A stretch of 64,000 nucleotides of DNA from Sweltsa coloradensis (GCA_024449915.1 JAMZAV010000109.1:372001-436000), one strand, 5' to 3'. Positions 19,188 through 31,380 are shown, numbered from the stretch's first letter. The notes: a model not told the origin generated them from the letters alone. Program-made: numbers and translations.

Positions 19188-21743
19188 GTGAGTCCGCACA
19201 AATGCTGCACGTCATTAAACATTACAAATTAAATATGCAACCATAAAAATATAAGCACCGTGTTTGAACATTAATACTGCTCATAAATAATTAGATTAAA
19301 TAATTGGAAATAGCGTGTTTTATAGATATAAGCATGGCACACACAGTAATTAAAAGTAGAGAATGCTTCAAAAACATTTCGCTAGCCAAACTTGATTGTT
19401 GCATCTGTCCATTTAAGCACTAACTAAATATTATAGAATTCTCTAATTAAAATGCACTCTTCATGCATATTTCGCACTAATATCTATATTAATTTATATT
19501 CGGCGATATATTTAAGGTGGGTTTAATAATGTTAATGAAACTCTGAGAAAGCTTATGGTGGTAAATAAATGAGAAATGTGAATACGAATGAGGTAAAGTA
19601 TCAGGAATTAATTCTATGAAGACATTTCCCCGATAATCCAGCTTTCAGTGTCTTATTTCAGTGTATTATTCCCCTTCTTTGCTCTTGCTCGAACCTACCT
19701 CTTAAACATTTTCCTAGTATAGCAGTGAACAATTCGTTTGACGCAAGAAAACGTGCTTCTGTTAGAATATTATTGTCAGGGAAGCGGTACGGGGGGGGGG
19801 GGGGGTAAAGCTTTGCTCGAGTTCCATTGTGACTGTTTCTTATTGTTAGAATTAGATTCGGATTTACGATCATAAAAACATTCTAATTGGGAAACAGTAA
19901 CAGTAGGTTTGCATGAGCAAACAGCTCTATTGATCATATAGTTGACTTGAGAAACTCCCTTTGAAAAGACAAACATAAAAACAAAGTTTCACTAAATAAT
20001 GTACATGTTTTGACTTTCTTTACGACCTTCAAGACAAGCAAAGAAACAACCCTGACATAATGATGGATTTGTTTATAGGCTTGCGTGACAACATACTATT
20101 ATGACACATCATTAAAAATAGCTATTTCCCCTTAGTTTTGTTACGAAATCAAACGTCAATGATTTTAATGCTTGAGTTTTATGTTTATCATCAAAATATT
20201 TCTAGCCTTATAAAAAGCAAAAGTATATTTTTTTATTAGTATTCTTCCAAAACTTGTTACATTTTTTTTCTGTTTGACGCTCAGTAGTGAGGGGCATCGC
20301 ACAATTTATTATGAACTTCGTTGCTCGGTCAGTTCCAGAGTGGCTATTTAAATGTATCATTGATGAATTAAAGCCAATTCCAAAAGCTAATTTAAAAAAA
20401 TAAAGCCAAACCTGGATTTGAACACTTAATCTTTGGCACGGGAGGCAGGAGTACTCCCACAGCACCAAATAATAAATAAAAATACTCCGCTTACTTTGCA
20501 ATTAAAATTTTCGTAATTTCAATTATATAAATTTAGCACATGAAGAGATCCGAAAAGTTGAAATTTAAAGAAAAAAATACTAGCATAATAACCTGTAATA
20601 ATCTATGGAACTTTCCCATGCAGCTTGCGTTGCATATTTATACATATTACAAATTGCCTCATCCTAAGATTGTGTCTATTCTTTTAGCTACACTTTTTAG
20701 TAAGTATTTGCATAGTACTTGTACGAATACGGAAATTGCGAACAGACTTTAATTTTATTTATCATACTTGTGATCGGAACAGTTGTGCCTTCTTGAACTC
20801 AATAAACGTTATTAACCATTGTCATAATATTATATAATGATTCATGCGTACTAACAATGGTACGAAGAACATTTTCTGCAATTAATAAGTACACCGGTTT
20901 GGAATTTTATTAAATAGGCGTAGAAACATTAAAAAAGCTAGCAACAGAGAATTCACGTTCTAAAATTATTTTAGTGAATACCTCGAACGGTTTTTGATAC
21001 GTCGTGATATTAATGTGTACATTTCATGTAGAATATTAAAATGTGTTAAAGGTTGTGCAAAAGATATTAATTTGAAGTGCATTTTAGTAAAATTTCTAGA
21101 TTGTGCTCCTTATATTTGGTCTGTGATATGCGTTGCTAACCGTTTAAATATGCACCAAGTATATGTAAATACATTTTATTTTACATACATTTACATTGCA
21201 TTCATTCAATGCATAAAACTTTGCACAAAATACTAATAGGTGGCTGATTGCATACATAAATTTATGAACACAAGTGCACTTGTTACAAACTGTAGGAGAA
21301 CAAACCATATATGTTTTTACGCTTACCTTAGACGAAAGTCAATAGAGTGCAAGCATGTAAGAAATGACTAATTATGGTAATATCATGTTTGGGTATTCCT
21401 GTCGTGGTTCTGCTATTTTAAGGGATTCACATAACCTTGAAAGAAAAGCTACTAGTATCTTTCATTTTTGCAGACTAAATTGAATAGAAATTTTTGTAAA
21501 TCAAGATTTTTTTATATTCAAAATTATTTACACATTATATTACAATGTGTACCGGTATGAATAAAGAAAATAAATTTTAATGGTAACAAAGATCGAGTTA
21601 CTGAAATCAATAAACAAAGATACTACTTGCAACCAGCAAAACCACAACTTACTTAAATTGTTTAAATTTCTTGTGATGGTAATAAATGAAAGTAGAGCTT
21701 ATAGGATAGTACTAATACTTGATGTTGTTATTTCTCCCACCAG
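19188..21743 (+). other. SK intron (2.56 kb)
   Basis: It is AT-rich, with a G run at 19791-19805. I see no mobile element, RNA gene or further pore-like exon here. Confidence 0.65.
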
Positions 21744-21854
21744 GGGGCGGGGTGCACGGCGCTACTTGTAGCTGTCGTCACGCGGAAGCTTGAGCTCTCC
21801 AGAGCTGAGAAACATGTGCACAACTTCATGATGGACACACAGCTGACGAAGCGG
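21744..21854 (+). CDS. SK channel exon: S6 and start of the calmodulin-binding domain
   Basis: The acceptor is CCCACCAG|GGG and the donor CGG|GTAAGG; 111 bp, 37 whole codons. It reads [12 protein letters not shown] (S6), [16 protein letters not shown] and MMDTQLTKR, the start of the constitutive calmodulin-binding domain that tethers calmodulin in the cytoplasm. The reading frame requires exactly one pore exon upstream. If all three were skipped the frame would shift and hit TAG after eight codons. Confidence 0.97.
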
Positions 21855-22799
21855 GTAAGGCTTATGTATGAATATCACAAACGAATATACCACATTCCTC
21901 GTGCGATCAACCTTCATTACACACAAATATTTAACACATGGCTATATAGGTAGGTAAGTGCAAAATTGGTATTCGTGAAAATCACGAGGTTCTGTTAAGT
22001 TTGTGGTTTTATAACATCTCCATTCAACGTTTCCAAATATGAAATGTGATGAAACGTAATTAATTAAAATCAAATATATTTCGTGAATTTTCAAAGTATT
22101 TTGTTTCTTGCGACATCGATTAAAATATAGTGTAATATCCCAAAACTCTCATTAATTTACTAGTTGTTTTAATTTTATCCATTTTTATACGGAATTAATG
22201 CATCTAATATTAAATATTTAATTTGAATTAAATTAACAAAAACATTTGACATTAACAGATGGGGAAGATCAACTATAGACCCGATATTTGTACTTCGACA
22301 AGCCGCCATGGAAAATAGTTGGGAGCTGGGTAAAAGAATGAGTATGGTCTTCCTAGACATTGAGAAGGCGTATGATAGTGTGCCAAGGAATGTTGTGTGG
22401 GAAAGCTTGGAAAGAAAGGTAGTGAACAAAGAAAAGAACTGATAGACAGGGTTAGAAGTATGTACACAGTTTGTGAAAGTTGTGTAAAAACACAGTTTGG
22501 GCTGCCAGGGTGGTTCCAAATAACACAAGGGCTGAGGCAGGGAAGTGTGCTGTCACCACTGCTATTTATAATAGTGATGGATGATATACACAACAAAGTA
22601 AAGATGGAGGAAACTGAGGAGGTAGAGGTTTGCCGATGATTTCGTGGCATGATCGGAATATGAGGAGGTACTCCAGAGATACACAGACCTCTGGAAGAGG
22701 CACATTGAAGAGGCCGGCATGAAGATAAGCGTGAGCAAGAGCAAGGTTGTTACTATGCCAGGAGAAGGAAACGTAAGGAACTATCAAGCAGAGATAATA

Positions 22800-22922
22800 A
22801 TAAGATAATAATAATAACAATCAAACACACCATTAACTCATCTAGTCAATTGTCATAAACACAGGCGGCGCAATATGACCTAACCGGTTGAAGCGCCCTA
22901 GTTTCTCACGTCGTCGTCGTTG
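22800..22922 (+). mobile_element. I-like LINE, short 5'-truncated copy inside RTE
   Basis: It contains only the AACACACCATTAACTC block, the tail and TCACGTCGTCGTCG, placed in an ATA-rich stretch of the RTE reading frame between its palm and thumb regions. Confidence 0.8.
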
Positions 22923-23167
22923 GATACCTAGGAAGTGAAATAATGACAAGCGGGAAGATGAAAAAGGAAACTACCAACAGGATACAAAAGGCCAGTAACT
23001 TCTACCAATGTGTAAAAGGTCTAGTGTGGGATAGGAAAATACCCATACAGTGCAAAATAACACTATACAAGACCTACTTCATACCGATCCTTACATATAC
23101 GGCAGAAACCTGAACTATGAGTGATAGAGAAGAAAGCCAAATACAGGCGGCGTAGATGAGATCCCTG

Positions 23168-23922
23168 GGCCCCGATTCATGTACATTTTTATCCCAGTAT
23201 AAGCAGATTTAGGTGGTATAAGTGCGGTATAACTCCGAATCCAATTCATGAAGACTTATCCCGCCTCGCACGGGGATAAGAAAATATGTAAACAGATGGC
23301 GGACATTTTAAAATTTTGCGTCTATGTGTTAAAACGAGAAAAGTTGTCATTACTCTCATAAAAGAAATCAGAAACCATCCCGGGCCTAGGCCAGATGTAG
23401 AAAATTATTCATAATACAACAGTGTAGGCCTAAAGTTCCATTAGGCTATAGGAATATATAAAATTAATACTAACGTTACACGTTTGACAAGCCCTAGGCC
23501 TCTTCTAGACAACCCTAGGCCTGCACGACCTTGTTTAGACACACAACCCGCACAAATAACTAGTTTTGATTACTAAAAGCCTAATGCAGATAAAAAAATA
23601 GTATGATAGTCCTAGGCTATTCAAAATTTACGGCAATAATACGCCTTTTCTTTTCTTTTAACGATCTCACGCAATCTTCTGTCACTAAATAAAAATGTAA
23701 AACAAAAGATGGTGCAAATTTTCAGTGTTCATTTGCTAATTTGCTGATTTACATGGCTGTGGAATGCAGTGGAAAATAACATTTGTTGTGTCTGTTGTTG
23801 CATTGGAAATTTTTGATTGGATGAGAGTTGCTCAGACTTAACCAGGCCTTATCCTGCCATGTCCTGCATTATACCGTCCTTATACCACCTATACCCGGGA
23901 TAAATGTACATGAATCGGGGCC
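23168..23922. mobile_element. Harbinger-like non-autonomous DNA transposon
   Basis: The ends are GGCCCCGATTCATGTACAT and its reverse complement, with AAT/AT extension and CCCGGGATA near the right end. The flanks carry a 3-bp duplication CTG (23165-23167 and 23923-23925). Leaving one CTG joins the RTE frame exactly (MRSL then WSTVGKTR), which proves the boundaries. A 3-bp duplication with GG-starting ends suggests PIF/Harbinger. No transposase frame is seen in its 755 bp. Confidence 0.75.
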
Positions 23923-24322
23923 CTGTGGAGCACAGTGGGCAAGACAAGAATAGATAGAATTAGAAATACGAACATCAGAGAGATGCTTGGGGTGGAGAAG
24001 TTAGGTGACAGGATGGGAAGAACACGGCTGAGATGGTTTGGGCATATGAATCGAATGACGGAAGAGAGAATGCCCAGGAGAATGTATGAGAAAAGGATTG
24101 CAGGAGGAAGAAGAAGGGGGAGACCAAGGAAGAGATGGAAGAAGACCATAGCAAGAGACCTACGTAATAGAGGACAGAGCTGGGAGGATGTAGCAGAGAC
24201 AAGATTGTGGGAGGATAGAAAAAAGTGGAAGAATTTGGTTGCGAAACCCAAGCTGACCCTGCCAGAAGTAGAAAACGGCGATGGATAATGATGATGATTT
24301 ACATAATCATAATATATTAATC

Positions 24323-24815
24323 CCCCGTCTGGGCCCGGGGTAGAATTGGGCCAGAGCATGGCTCTGCTAATCGTAAAAGGCGATTCAAGAGAAAAAGTCC
24401 ACCTCGCAAACATCAGCTAGTATGAAGGGTAGTATTTTACTCCCTGAAAATAGAGGCGAGCTCTGGCAATCGTCGTCGGAGAACCCTTCCTTGCCTTGAC
24501 GACCTCTCCGACGACGACGACGACGACGACAATAACACCACGAACGATGACGAAGACAATGACGACCGCGACGTGAGAACCCCCTTTTCTCCCCTTACCC
24601 GTGGCTGGTTCTGACCAGTATAAGCCCCTCCTCCTCCCCCCCCCTCACCTAGGTTAGAACGGTGCATTCTGACCTAACGGTTGACGCGTCATTAATAAAA
24701 TTTTAAAACAAATTGACCAGCATGGGCCCCTCCTCCCCTCCCCCCCTAGGTTAGAGTGGTGCATTATTACCTAACGGTTGACGCGTCCTTAATCCAAATA
24801 AACCAAAAACCAAAA
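24323..24815 (+). mobile_element. SINE-like element, full length plus extra tail
   Basis: It runs from CCCGTCTGGGCCCGG through a GAC repeat (GACGACGACGACGACGAC) to the tail ending at about 24705. A second 3' fragment (GACCAGCATGGGCCCC to CCAAATAAACC) follows at 24716-24815. Confidence 0.85.
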
Positions 24816-25029
24816 AACGAAAAAATTCCGATGTATTTTCTTTTTTGTGACATGATTAAAATGTAGTGTAACATTCCAAATCAAAATTAATTCGTTAATT
24901 GTTTATAATATATCTATTTTTATACAGAATTATATAAATTCATCTAATTTGAATATATATTATTTGAATTAAATAAACAAAAACAATTAAATAATTAATA
25001 TATATACATACATATGTATATATATTCTG

Positions 25030-25205
25030 TCTGTGTGTTGAGTCTGTGACTCCAACCTCCGTAGAGTCACAGTCAACCTTGAAAATGTCTGACGTAGTTC
25101 AGACGAAACGTCGGTGGACGCCCAGGTTCTGCCCTGGTTCATCTTATTTTCGACGCGGTTTTACCCAAGATCCTTGTTTTTATCATACATATATAAATAT
25201 ATATA
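25030..25205 (+). mobile_element. Penelope-like terminal fragment with hammerhead-type motif
   Basis: It contains a perfect 9-bp hairpin CTGTGACTC / GAGTCACAG (25044-25072). Then come GTCAACC, the core-like TTGAAAA, the 6-bp stem GTCTGA / TCAGAC, GAAAC GTC and GGTGGAC, which pairs with GTCAACC except at one position. This is the layout of Penelope hammerheads, but the core is TTGAAAA instead of CTGANGA. Confidence 0.5.
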
Positions 25206-25211
25206 TATATA

Positions 25212-26271
25212 TGTTACCATCTTTAAATAATTAAATTTACTTCTTTCGGTTACCACGTATATTGTATATTTAATGCCGACGTTTCGACTGGATTTCACCA
25301 ATCTTTGTCAAAGACAGTAAAGCAACTCAAGTAAAAACCAATATACAAAAACACTTCAAGAGGGAAACGATAACAAAAACACAATAATACATTAAACAAA
25401 CATTAATAAACAAGCAATGCAAAGAAGTTAACTACAGGAATATTTAAACATGTGAAGACACACAACAACCAAGCAAGAGCTGATCTTGGTTCATTCTTTT
25501 CTACTGAGAGTAAGTGTTCCTGTCGACGTTGAGAGATTTTTCTTCCAGTCTGCCCCACATACGTTTTTGCACATGATCCGCAGGGAATTTCACAACACGT
25601 TGCAGATCAGGGACATGCTATTAATTTTGAGGGTACAAGAGTAATTGCTTCTACGGACCGTATTCATTCCAGGATTATAAGGGAAGCAATAGAAATTGAG
25701 AAGAGGCCTCATAGTTTAAACAAAAGGGATGATGGAAAACGCCTACCTCAGACTTGGAAGTCCATCATAAACCTTTGCCATAAACCAAGAACATTAACGC
25801 ATACTCCTCCTCCTCCTACTGCTACTCCTCCTGCTGTAAGTCTACGACCCGTAACAAGAAGTCAGACTAACCATACTGGTCAAAATATTCACAAAACCGT
25901 GCTACCTTCCACAAGTCAAGGTCCAAGGACAAGAAGTCAAGCAAGAAATCATCCCACAAGTTCTGGTCAAGCAGACTTGCCTACTTCATCTAATCAATAA
26001 CATGACATGTTTTTCTAAACTCTTTCCACATGTTATAATATTCCTGTTAGTTAACTTCTTTGCATTGCCTTGTTTATTATGTTTGTTTTATGTTATTATT
26101 GTGTTTTTGTTTCGTTTCCCTCTTGAAGTGTTTTTGTATATTGGGTTTTTTACTTGAGTTGCTTTACTGTCTTTGACAAAGATTGGTGAAATCCAGTCGA
26201 AACGTCGGATTAAATAAACAATATACGTGGTAAACCGAAAGAAGTAAATTTAATTATTTAAAGATGGTAAC
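25212..26271. mobile_element. Penelope-like element, two pieces in inverted orientation
   Basis: Long inverted repeats (about 240 bp: 25212-25455 and 26030-26271) bound a unique centre. On the minus strand at about 25500-25605 it encodes KTYVGQTGRKISQRRQEH, a GIY-YIG endonuclease signature of Penelope-like elements. On the plus strand at 25605-25790 it encodes GHAINFEGTR, REAIEIEKRPHSLN and RDDGKRLPQTWKS, the typical C-terminal region after GIY-YIG. The repeats carry a hammerhead-type motif (25278-25313 minus, 26172-26206 plus). The two halves join near 25605 in opposite directions, an arrangement known for this class. Confidence 0.75.
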
Positions 26272-26410
26272 ACATACAAATAACCACGAAAACCTCAGAA
26301 ATTCTATATATATATTGTATATTATGGTAAAACAAAACGGTACGTTATTATTACTTCAGCTTGCGATTATGTGAGAATTGAAGTATTTTACTCAGTCACC
26401 CATATCCACG

Positions 26411-28414
26411 AAGGCTGAGTCTTGTCGGTGTCACTATTTGCTATTGGCATAAACAGTGTTGTGGATTGTATTCCAAAGAGCCTAATGTCGTGCCTATTTG
26501 TAGATGACCTGGGAATCTTTTACAGATCGGTAAATTTATCAACAGCTCTAAGACACGTGCAAATTGGATTGAACAATATAAGTGAATGGGCTAGAAAGCG
26601 GGGGTCACGATTCTCTCCCAAAAAGACTCAGTGCATTCACTTTTGTTGTCTTCAAGGAATTCAAAATGACCCACAACTCTCGTTTAACAATATAGAACTT
26701 CAATTCAAACCACATGTCCGTCTTCTCGGCATGGTGTTTGACAAAAAGCTAAATTGGAAACACCACGTTGTTGAGTTACGCAAAAGATGCATGTTGAAAA
26801 TCAACCTATTGAAAGTTCTCAGCAATACATCGTGGGGTGCAGATAGGACTTGCATGTTGAGAATTTACGGATCTCTAGTTTGCTCCAAGATGGACTATGG
26901 ATGTTTCGTATACTCTTCAGCAAGTAACACAACCAGACACTGTCCACCATTGTGGTCTTCGTCTTGCTCTTGGTGCATTTCGAACAAGCCCGGTAGTCAG
27001 CTTGTATGCCGAGTCAGGTGTGTCCTCCTTGGCAGAACGGCGAAACCTCTTGATGGGTACGTACGTAATGAAAATTAAATCTATGCCTAACCATTCATCA
27101 AATCGTGATGTTTTTAATGTGAAATATGTCAGACACTTTGATAACAAACCGATGGCAATTCCCTTTCAACGGGATAAGATGTAAACTTTTGTTTAATCTT
27201 ATAGATTTTAATCTGCCAACAGTTTTTAATTTTGTTTTTAGCAATAACCCGCCCTGGTCTACATCAGAGCCGATTATTCTATTCGACCTTTGTCGTTTTG
27301 ATAAAAACTCGACTTGCGATACTATTCAAAATTAACTTCAGAATGATTTGCCATGAACATCAAAGGTTTACTTTGGTATTCACAGATGGCTCCAAAATTG
27401 ACAACAAGGTTGGAAGTGTCTTTTATTGCTCCACCTTAACTGAACGTTTCAGGCTAAGCGACGTGTGTTTTGTTTTTACTGCAGAGTTATTCGCCATCCT
27501 TGAAGCTCTTAAATACATTCTACGTTGTCGTTGTGGAGAATACCTTTTGTGTTCAGATAGCTTAAGTTCACTTCAAGCTATAAAACACATGTATTCTAGT
27601 CATCATTTAGTACAAGACATCCAATTCTATTTAGAAAAACTAACCTCTTAGGGATATATATTATAGAGTTTTGCTGGATACCTGGACACGTGGGCATAGA
27701 GGGAAATGAACACGCTGATCGGGCTGCTAAGGAAGCTTCCCAGCGTCGCGACGTTGATTTCAATCTAGTTCTCGTTGCAGATGTCAAGAGTGGATTCAAA
27801 CAAAGATTGTTGGATTTGCGACAAGCATCTTGGGATGTGTTGCAAAATAACAAATTGCGTAGTGTGATGCCCACATTGACTAATAAAATTCGTCCACTTA
27901 CGTCTCGACTCTCACGTAGAGAAGAGGTGGTATTGTCTAGAATTCGAATAGGCCACACACGCCTAACTCACGGATATCTCTTAACCAGTGAAAAGGTTAT
28001 TCCCATATGTGACACACGTGATGTACCTTTAACCGTACATCATATGCTAGCAGAAGGTACCAAATATGATGCCTTGCGCTGGCGCATGCAATTTGATCTC
28101 TCCCAATAATATGAAGAACTTCTATCATATGATAACGGCGACAAACTTTCTAATTTCTCATCCATAGTAATCTTTTTAGCAAAATTTAATTTACATCATA
28201 CATATTTCTTTATTTTCTTTATTTTCATTCACAAACATTACTTTTATTTTGCTATTACTTTCATCATCATCATAATTTCTTTTGTTATTTATACACTTAG
28301 AAAACAATCTAATCATCAAACAACGGCATTAACTCATCTAATCAACTTTCAATATCACAGGCGGCGCAATATGACCTAACCGGTTGAAGCGCCCTAGTTT
28401 CTCACGTCGTCGTC
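26411..28414 (+). mobile_element. I-like LINE, longest copy (RT to 3' tail)
   Basis: It begins at VLSVSLFAIGINSV, just after motif B, and continues CLFVDDLGIFYRS (catalytic YXDD-type region), GMVFDKKLNWKHHVVEL and RMLKINLLKVLSN-like thumb. RNase H follows: TDGSKIDN, VFTAELFAI, CSDSLSSLQAI and WIPGHVGIEGNEHADRAA carry the expected acidic residues and His. The C-terminal knuckle is damaged (CDTRD and HHMLAEGTKY, where the copy at 48526 has Cys). Several frameshifts break the frame. The 3' UTR and tail end CACGTCGTCGTC. RNase H plus a simple-repeat tail points to the I clade. Confidence 0.9.
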
Positions 28415-28867
28415 ACGATCACAAATTCTTTTTCGTTTAAATATTTTTTCGCTCATCTAGTTATAAATAGGTTATAACAATAAATATAACAATCACTATA
28501 GCCTAACTATAATTTTGACACTGCCAAAATAAAACCATGCACAATTTCTATGAATGATACATGGCGATTCCCCCAATGTACAATAAACATCCCATAATAA
28601 CATTTGAGCAGTAAAATCTCCTTGAAATAATCTCCTTTATGAAATGGGTCCACTGAATACACTGCAGATTACCACGGAGCTTTGTCTGCGTAAGCTTACA
28701 ATGATGAGTTACAGGCCGAACATGGAGAGGTGTGTTAAATAAAATATACAGGAAAGGACAAAGAGCAGACACGATATAGGGTCCTCACAACCTCGCGTTC
28801 ACGATCGAACTTAATGTTTTATGCAAGACGACCTCTAACAGGAATATACGTACTTTCTTGTTTCTTA

Positions 28868-29506
28868 TTTCGGACAATTCCGGTAGTCAGCTTGTATGCC
28901 GATTCAGGGGTGTCTTCCTTGGCAGAAAGGCGGAACCTTTTGAAGTGTAATTACGTATAATGAAAATCAAAGCCGTGCCTAATTATCCAACAGTTCGGGA
29001 TATATTTAAGAATAATCTGTATGACATTTTGATAACAAACCGATGGCAACTCTGCCAACGGGACTAAGATTTCAACTGTTGTTTAATCTTATAGAATTTT
29101 ATATGACTAAAGTAAAGTCTTAGATATTATTTTTAGCAATAACCTGCCCTGGTCTACACCAGATCCGATTATTATATTTAGCTTTGTTGTTTTGATAAAA
29201 ACTCTACTTGCGACCTTGTATTCAAAATTAACTTTAGAAACATTTACCACTCCAAACAACACGCACTCCAAACAAACACTCCCCTGAAAAAGCCAAAATC
29301 CACAGTTTTTGCGCAATAAACACAATTATTGGTGTGGGCAATGGAAACACCTTTAAAAATTGATGAAATGATTATTTTTTTTTGGGGGGGGGGGAGGCCG
29401 GCTGAACATAAAAGGTTAACTTCTGGTATTCACAGATGGCTCCAAAATTTACGAGGTTGGAAATGCCTTTTATTGCTCCACCATAACTGAACGTTTCAGG
29501 CTAAGC

Positions 29507-29546
<40 letters not shown>

Positions 29547-29569
29547 GGTTGTTGTTGTTGTTGTTGTGG

Positions 29570-29661
<92 letters not shown>

Positions 29662-30229
29662 CAGTTATCAAGTTAAGCGACGTGTGTTCAGTTTTCACTG
29701 TAGAGTTATTTGCCATCCGCAAAGCTCTCAAATACATTCTACATTGCCGTTGTGGAGAATACAATTTGTGTTCAGATAACTTGAGTTCACTTCAAGCTAT
29801 AAAACTCATGTATTCAAGTCAACATTTCATACAAGCCATCGAATTCTATTTAGAAAAACTAAACTCAAAGGGTTCTATAAAAGAGTTTTGCTGGATACCG
29901 TACCTGTTGTGTATGTAATGGCATAAAGGGAAAAGATCACGCTGATCGGGCTGCTGAAGCTTCCCAGCGTCGCGACGATGATTTCAATCTAGTCATCCAA
30001 AGTAATCTATATTTAACTGAATTAAATTCACATAATACACATTTCTTTAATTTCTTTATTTCCATTCAATTAATAACTATTGCTTTGGTATTTCTATCAT
30101 CATCATCACTTAAGAAAACATTCTAAAATCATCAAACACACCAATAACTCATCTAATCAACTTTCAATATCACAGGAGGCGCAATATGACCTAACCGATT
30201 GAAGCGCTCTAGTTTCTCACGTCATCGTC
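28868..30229 (+). mobile_element. I-like LINE with GTT expansion and internal insertion
   Basis: It starts in the region GSVSSLAER-like (CTTGTATGCCGATTCAGG) and continues to RNase H (CSDNLSSLQAI, EFCWIP), 3' UTR and tail. At about 29250-29422 foreign sequence with a T9/G10 run interrupts it. At 29507-29661 a GTT microsatellite lies within RNase H. Confidence 0.85.
29507..29661. repeat. GTT/TTG microsatellite, 155 bp
   Basis: About fifty triplets with two GGTTG interruptions near 29546 and 29566. It lies between AGGCTAAGC and a second AAGTTAAGC of the LINE, so it expanded inside the RNase H coding region. The long leucine or glutamine frames across it are artefacts. Confidence 0.95.
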
Positions 30230-30246
30230 AATGTCCATCATATTTT

Positions 30247-30627
30247 ACCGTCTGGGCCCGGGGTATAATTGGCCCAGAGCATGGCTCTGCTAATCGTAAA
30301 AGGCGATTCTAGAGAAAAAGTCCACCTTGCACACATCAGCTATTAAGAGGGGAGTATATTACTCTGCGAAACTAGAGGCGAGCTCTGGCAATCGTTATCG
30401 GGGACACTTCCCCCTTCCTTTGACGACCTCCCCGACGACGATGACAATGACACAAAGAATGATGACAAAGACGATGACGACCGCAACGTGAGAAACTCCC
30501 CTTCCTCCCATTACCCGTGGCTGGTTCTGACCAGCATGGGCCCCTCCTCCCCTCTTCCCCTTAGGCTAGAGTGGTGCATTATGACCTAACGGTTGCCGCG
30601 TCCTTAATACAAATAAACCAACAAAAA
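30247..30627 (+). mobile_element. SINE-like element, full length
   Basis: It runs from CCGTCTGGGCCCGGGGTATAATTGG through GAGGCGAGC, GACGACCGCAACGTGAGAA and GGCTGGTTCTGACCAGC to the tail and TTAATACAAATAAACC. It follows the LINE tail at 30229 by about 20 bp. Confidence 0.9.
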
Positions 30628-31118
30628 ACTTCTTCCCGTGACCTGTACTATGGATGGGAGATATTATGTGAGATGATGGTCGTTGACACACTTAATTAAG
30701 GTACATGATGCACGTAAAAGGTTGAATCAGATTAAATTAACAACCCTTCTTCCAGTATCATTTGCACAAGCTGTAGCAACAAATCATGATACACGTAATG
30801 AAACGGGTTAGTTGAGACCGTTTCCAAGCGCCAAAATTCAATTCCTCAAGCTGTTGTGGCTACCATCGTATTGAACACAGCATCATGGTTCAGGAGAACG
30901 CACAGCTAAAAGAAACTGCAAAAACCCTATTAGATATTAAAAAACAATAGCAAGATCAGTTGACGCACCAGTCACAGCAACTGAACGAGCAGGGAAAAGT
31001 AATCCAAGAACTAATTTCCCTTACTCGATCTTCCCTCCCAATTGTAAACAAAGGCGAATTTAAAACTCAAGATGTCAACAGTAAATAACTGTTAACTGAT
31101 AGTATTAAGTTAATACTA

Positions 31119-31378
31119 GGGAAACGCCAAAGTCGTTGTAAGACGAGTGAGTGAGCCATGTGTTGAGTACCGGACCCAGTAACATTCCTTTTCTTCCCCC
31201 TACCTTAGGCCTCCTTAGCCTATTATAGGCTACAGTGGAACATTTTGGCCTATACTATGACCTAAACTTAAATACCCTATTATTTATACGAATATTATAA
31301 TCAAACTTAAATGCAAATGTTCCCGCGTACTCAACACATGACTCTCTCACTCGTCTAACAACGACTTTGGCGTTTCCC
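31119..31378. mobile_element. Inverted-repeat element, TA-flanked, copy 1
   Basis: The ends GGGAAACGCCAAAGTCGTTG and its reverse complement are extended to about 51 bp per arm with three mismatches (GACGAGTGAGTGAG, GTGTTGAGTAC). TA lies on both sides (31117-31118 and 31379-31380), as for Tc1/mariner-type elements. The centre is unique, with TAGGCCTCC-like motifs. No ORF. Confidence 0.7.
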
Positions 31379-31380
31379 TA

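Larger units (their letters stand above)
22258..24299 (+). mobile_element. RTE-like LINE, interrupted by two other elements
   Basis: It starts inside the reverse transcriptase: STIDPIFVLRQAME, FLDIEKAYDSVPR (motif A), QGLRQGSVLSPLLF (motif B), then FADD-type sequence in another frame. After the LINE tail at 22800-22922 it resumes YLGSEI, then TLYKTYFIPILTYTAE. After the element at 23168-23922 it continues as VGKTRIDRIRN, RLRWFGHMNRM and RGRPRKRW, ending in an ATG/GAT run typical of RTE tails. Frameshifts make it dead. Confidence 0.85.

Noticed and set aside
26411..28414. Helitron reading of the GGCGC...GCGCC-CTAG tail
   Set aside because: Conserved sequence continues past CTAG to CTCACGTCGTC and the tail follows a LINE ORF with target duplications, so it is a LINE 3' end.
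29501..29779. Poly-Q / poly-L open frames
   Set aside because: They are translations of the GTT microsatellite within a LINE remnant.
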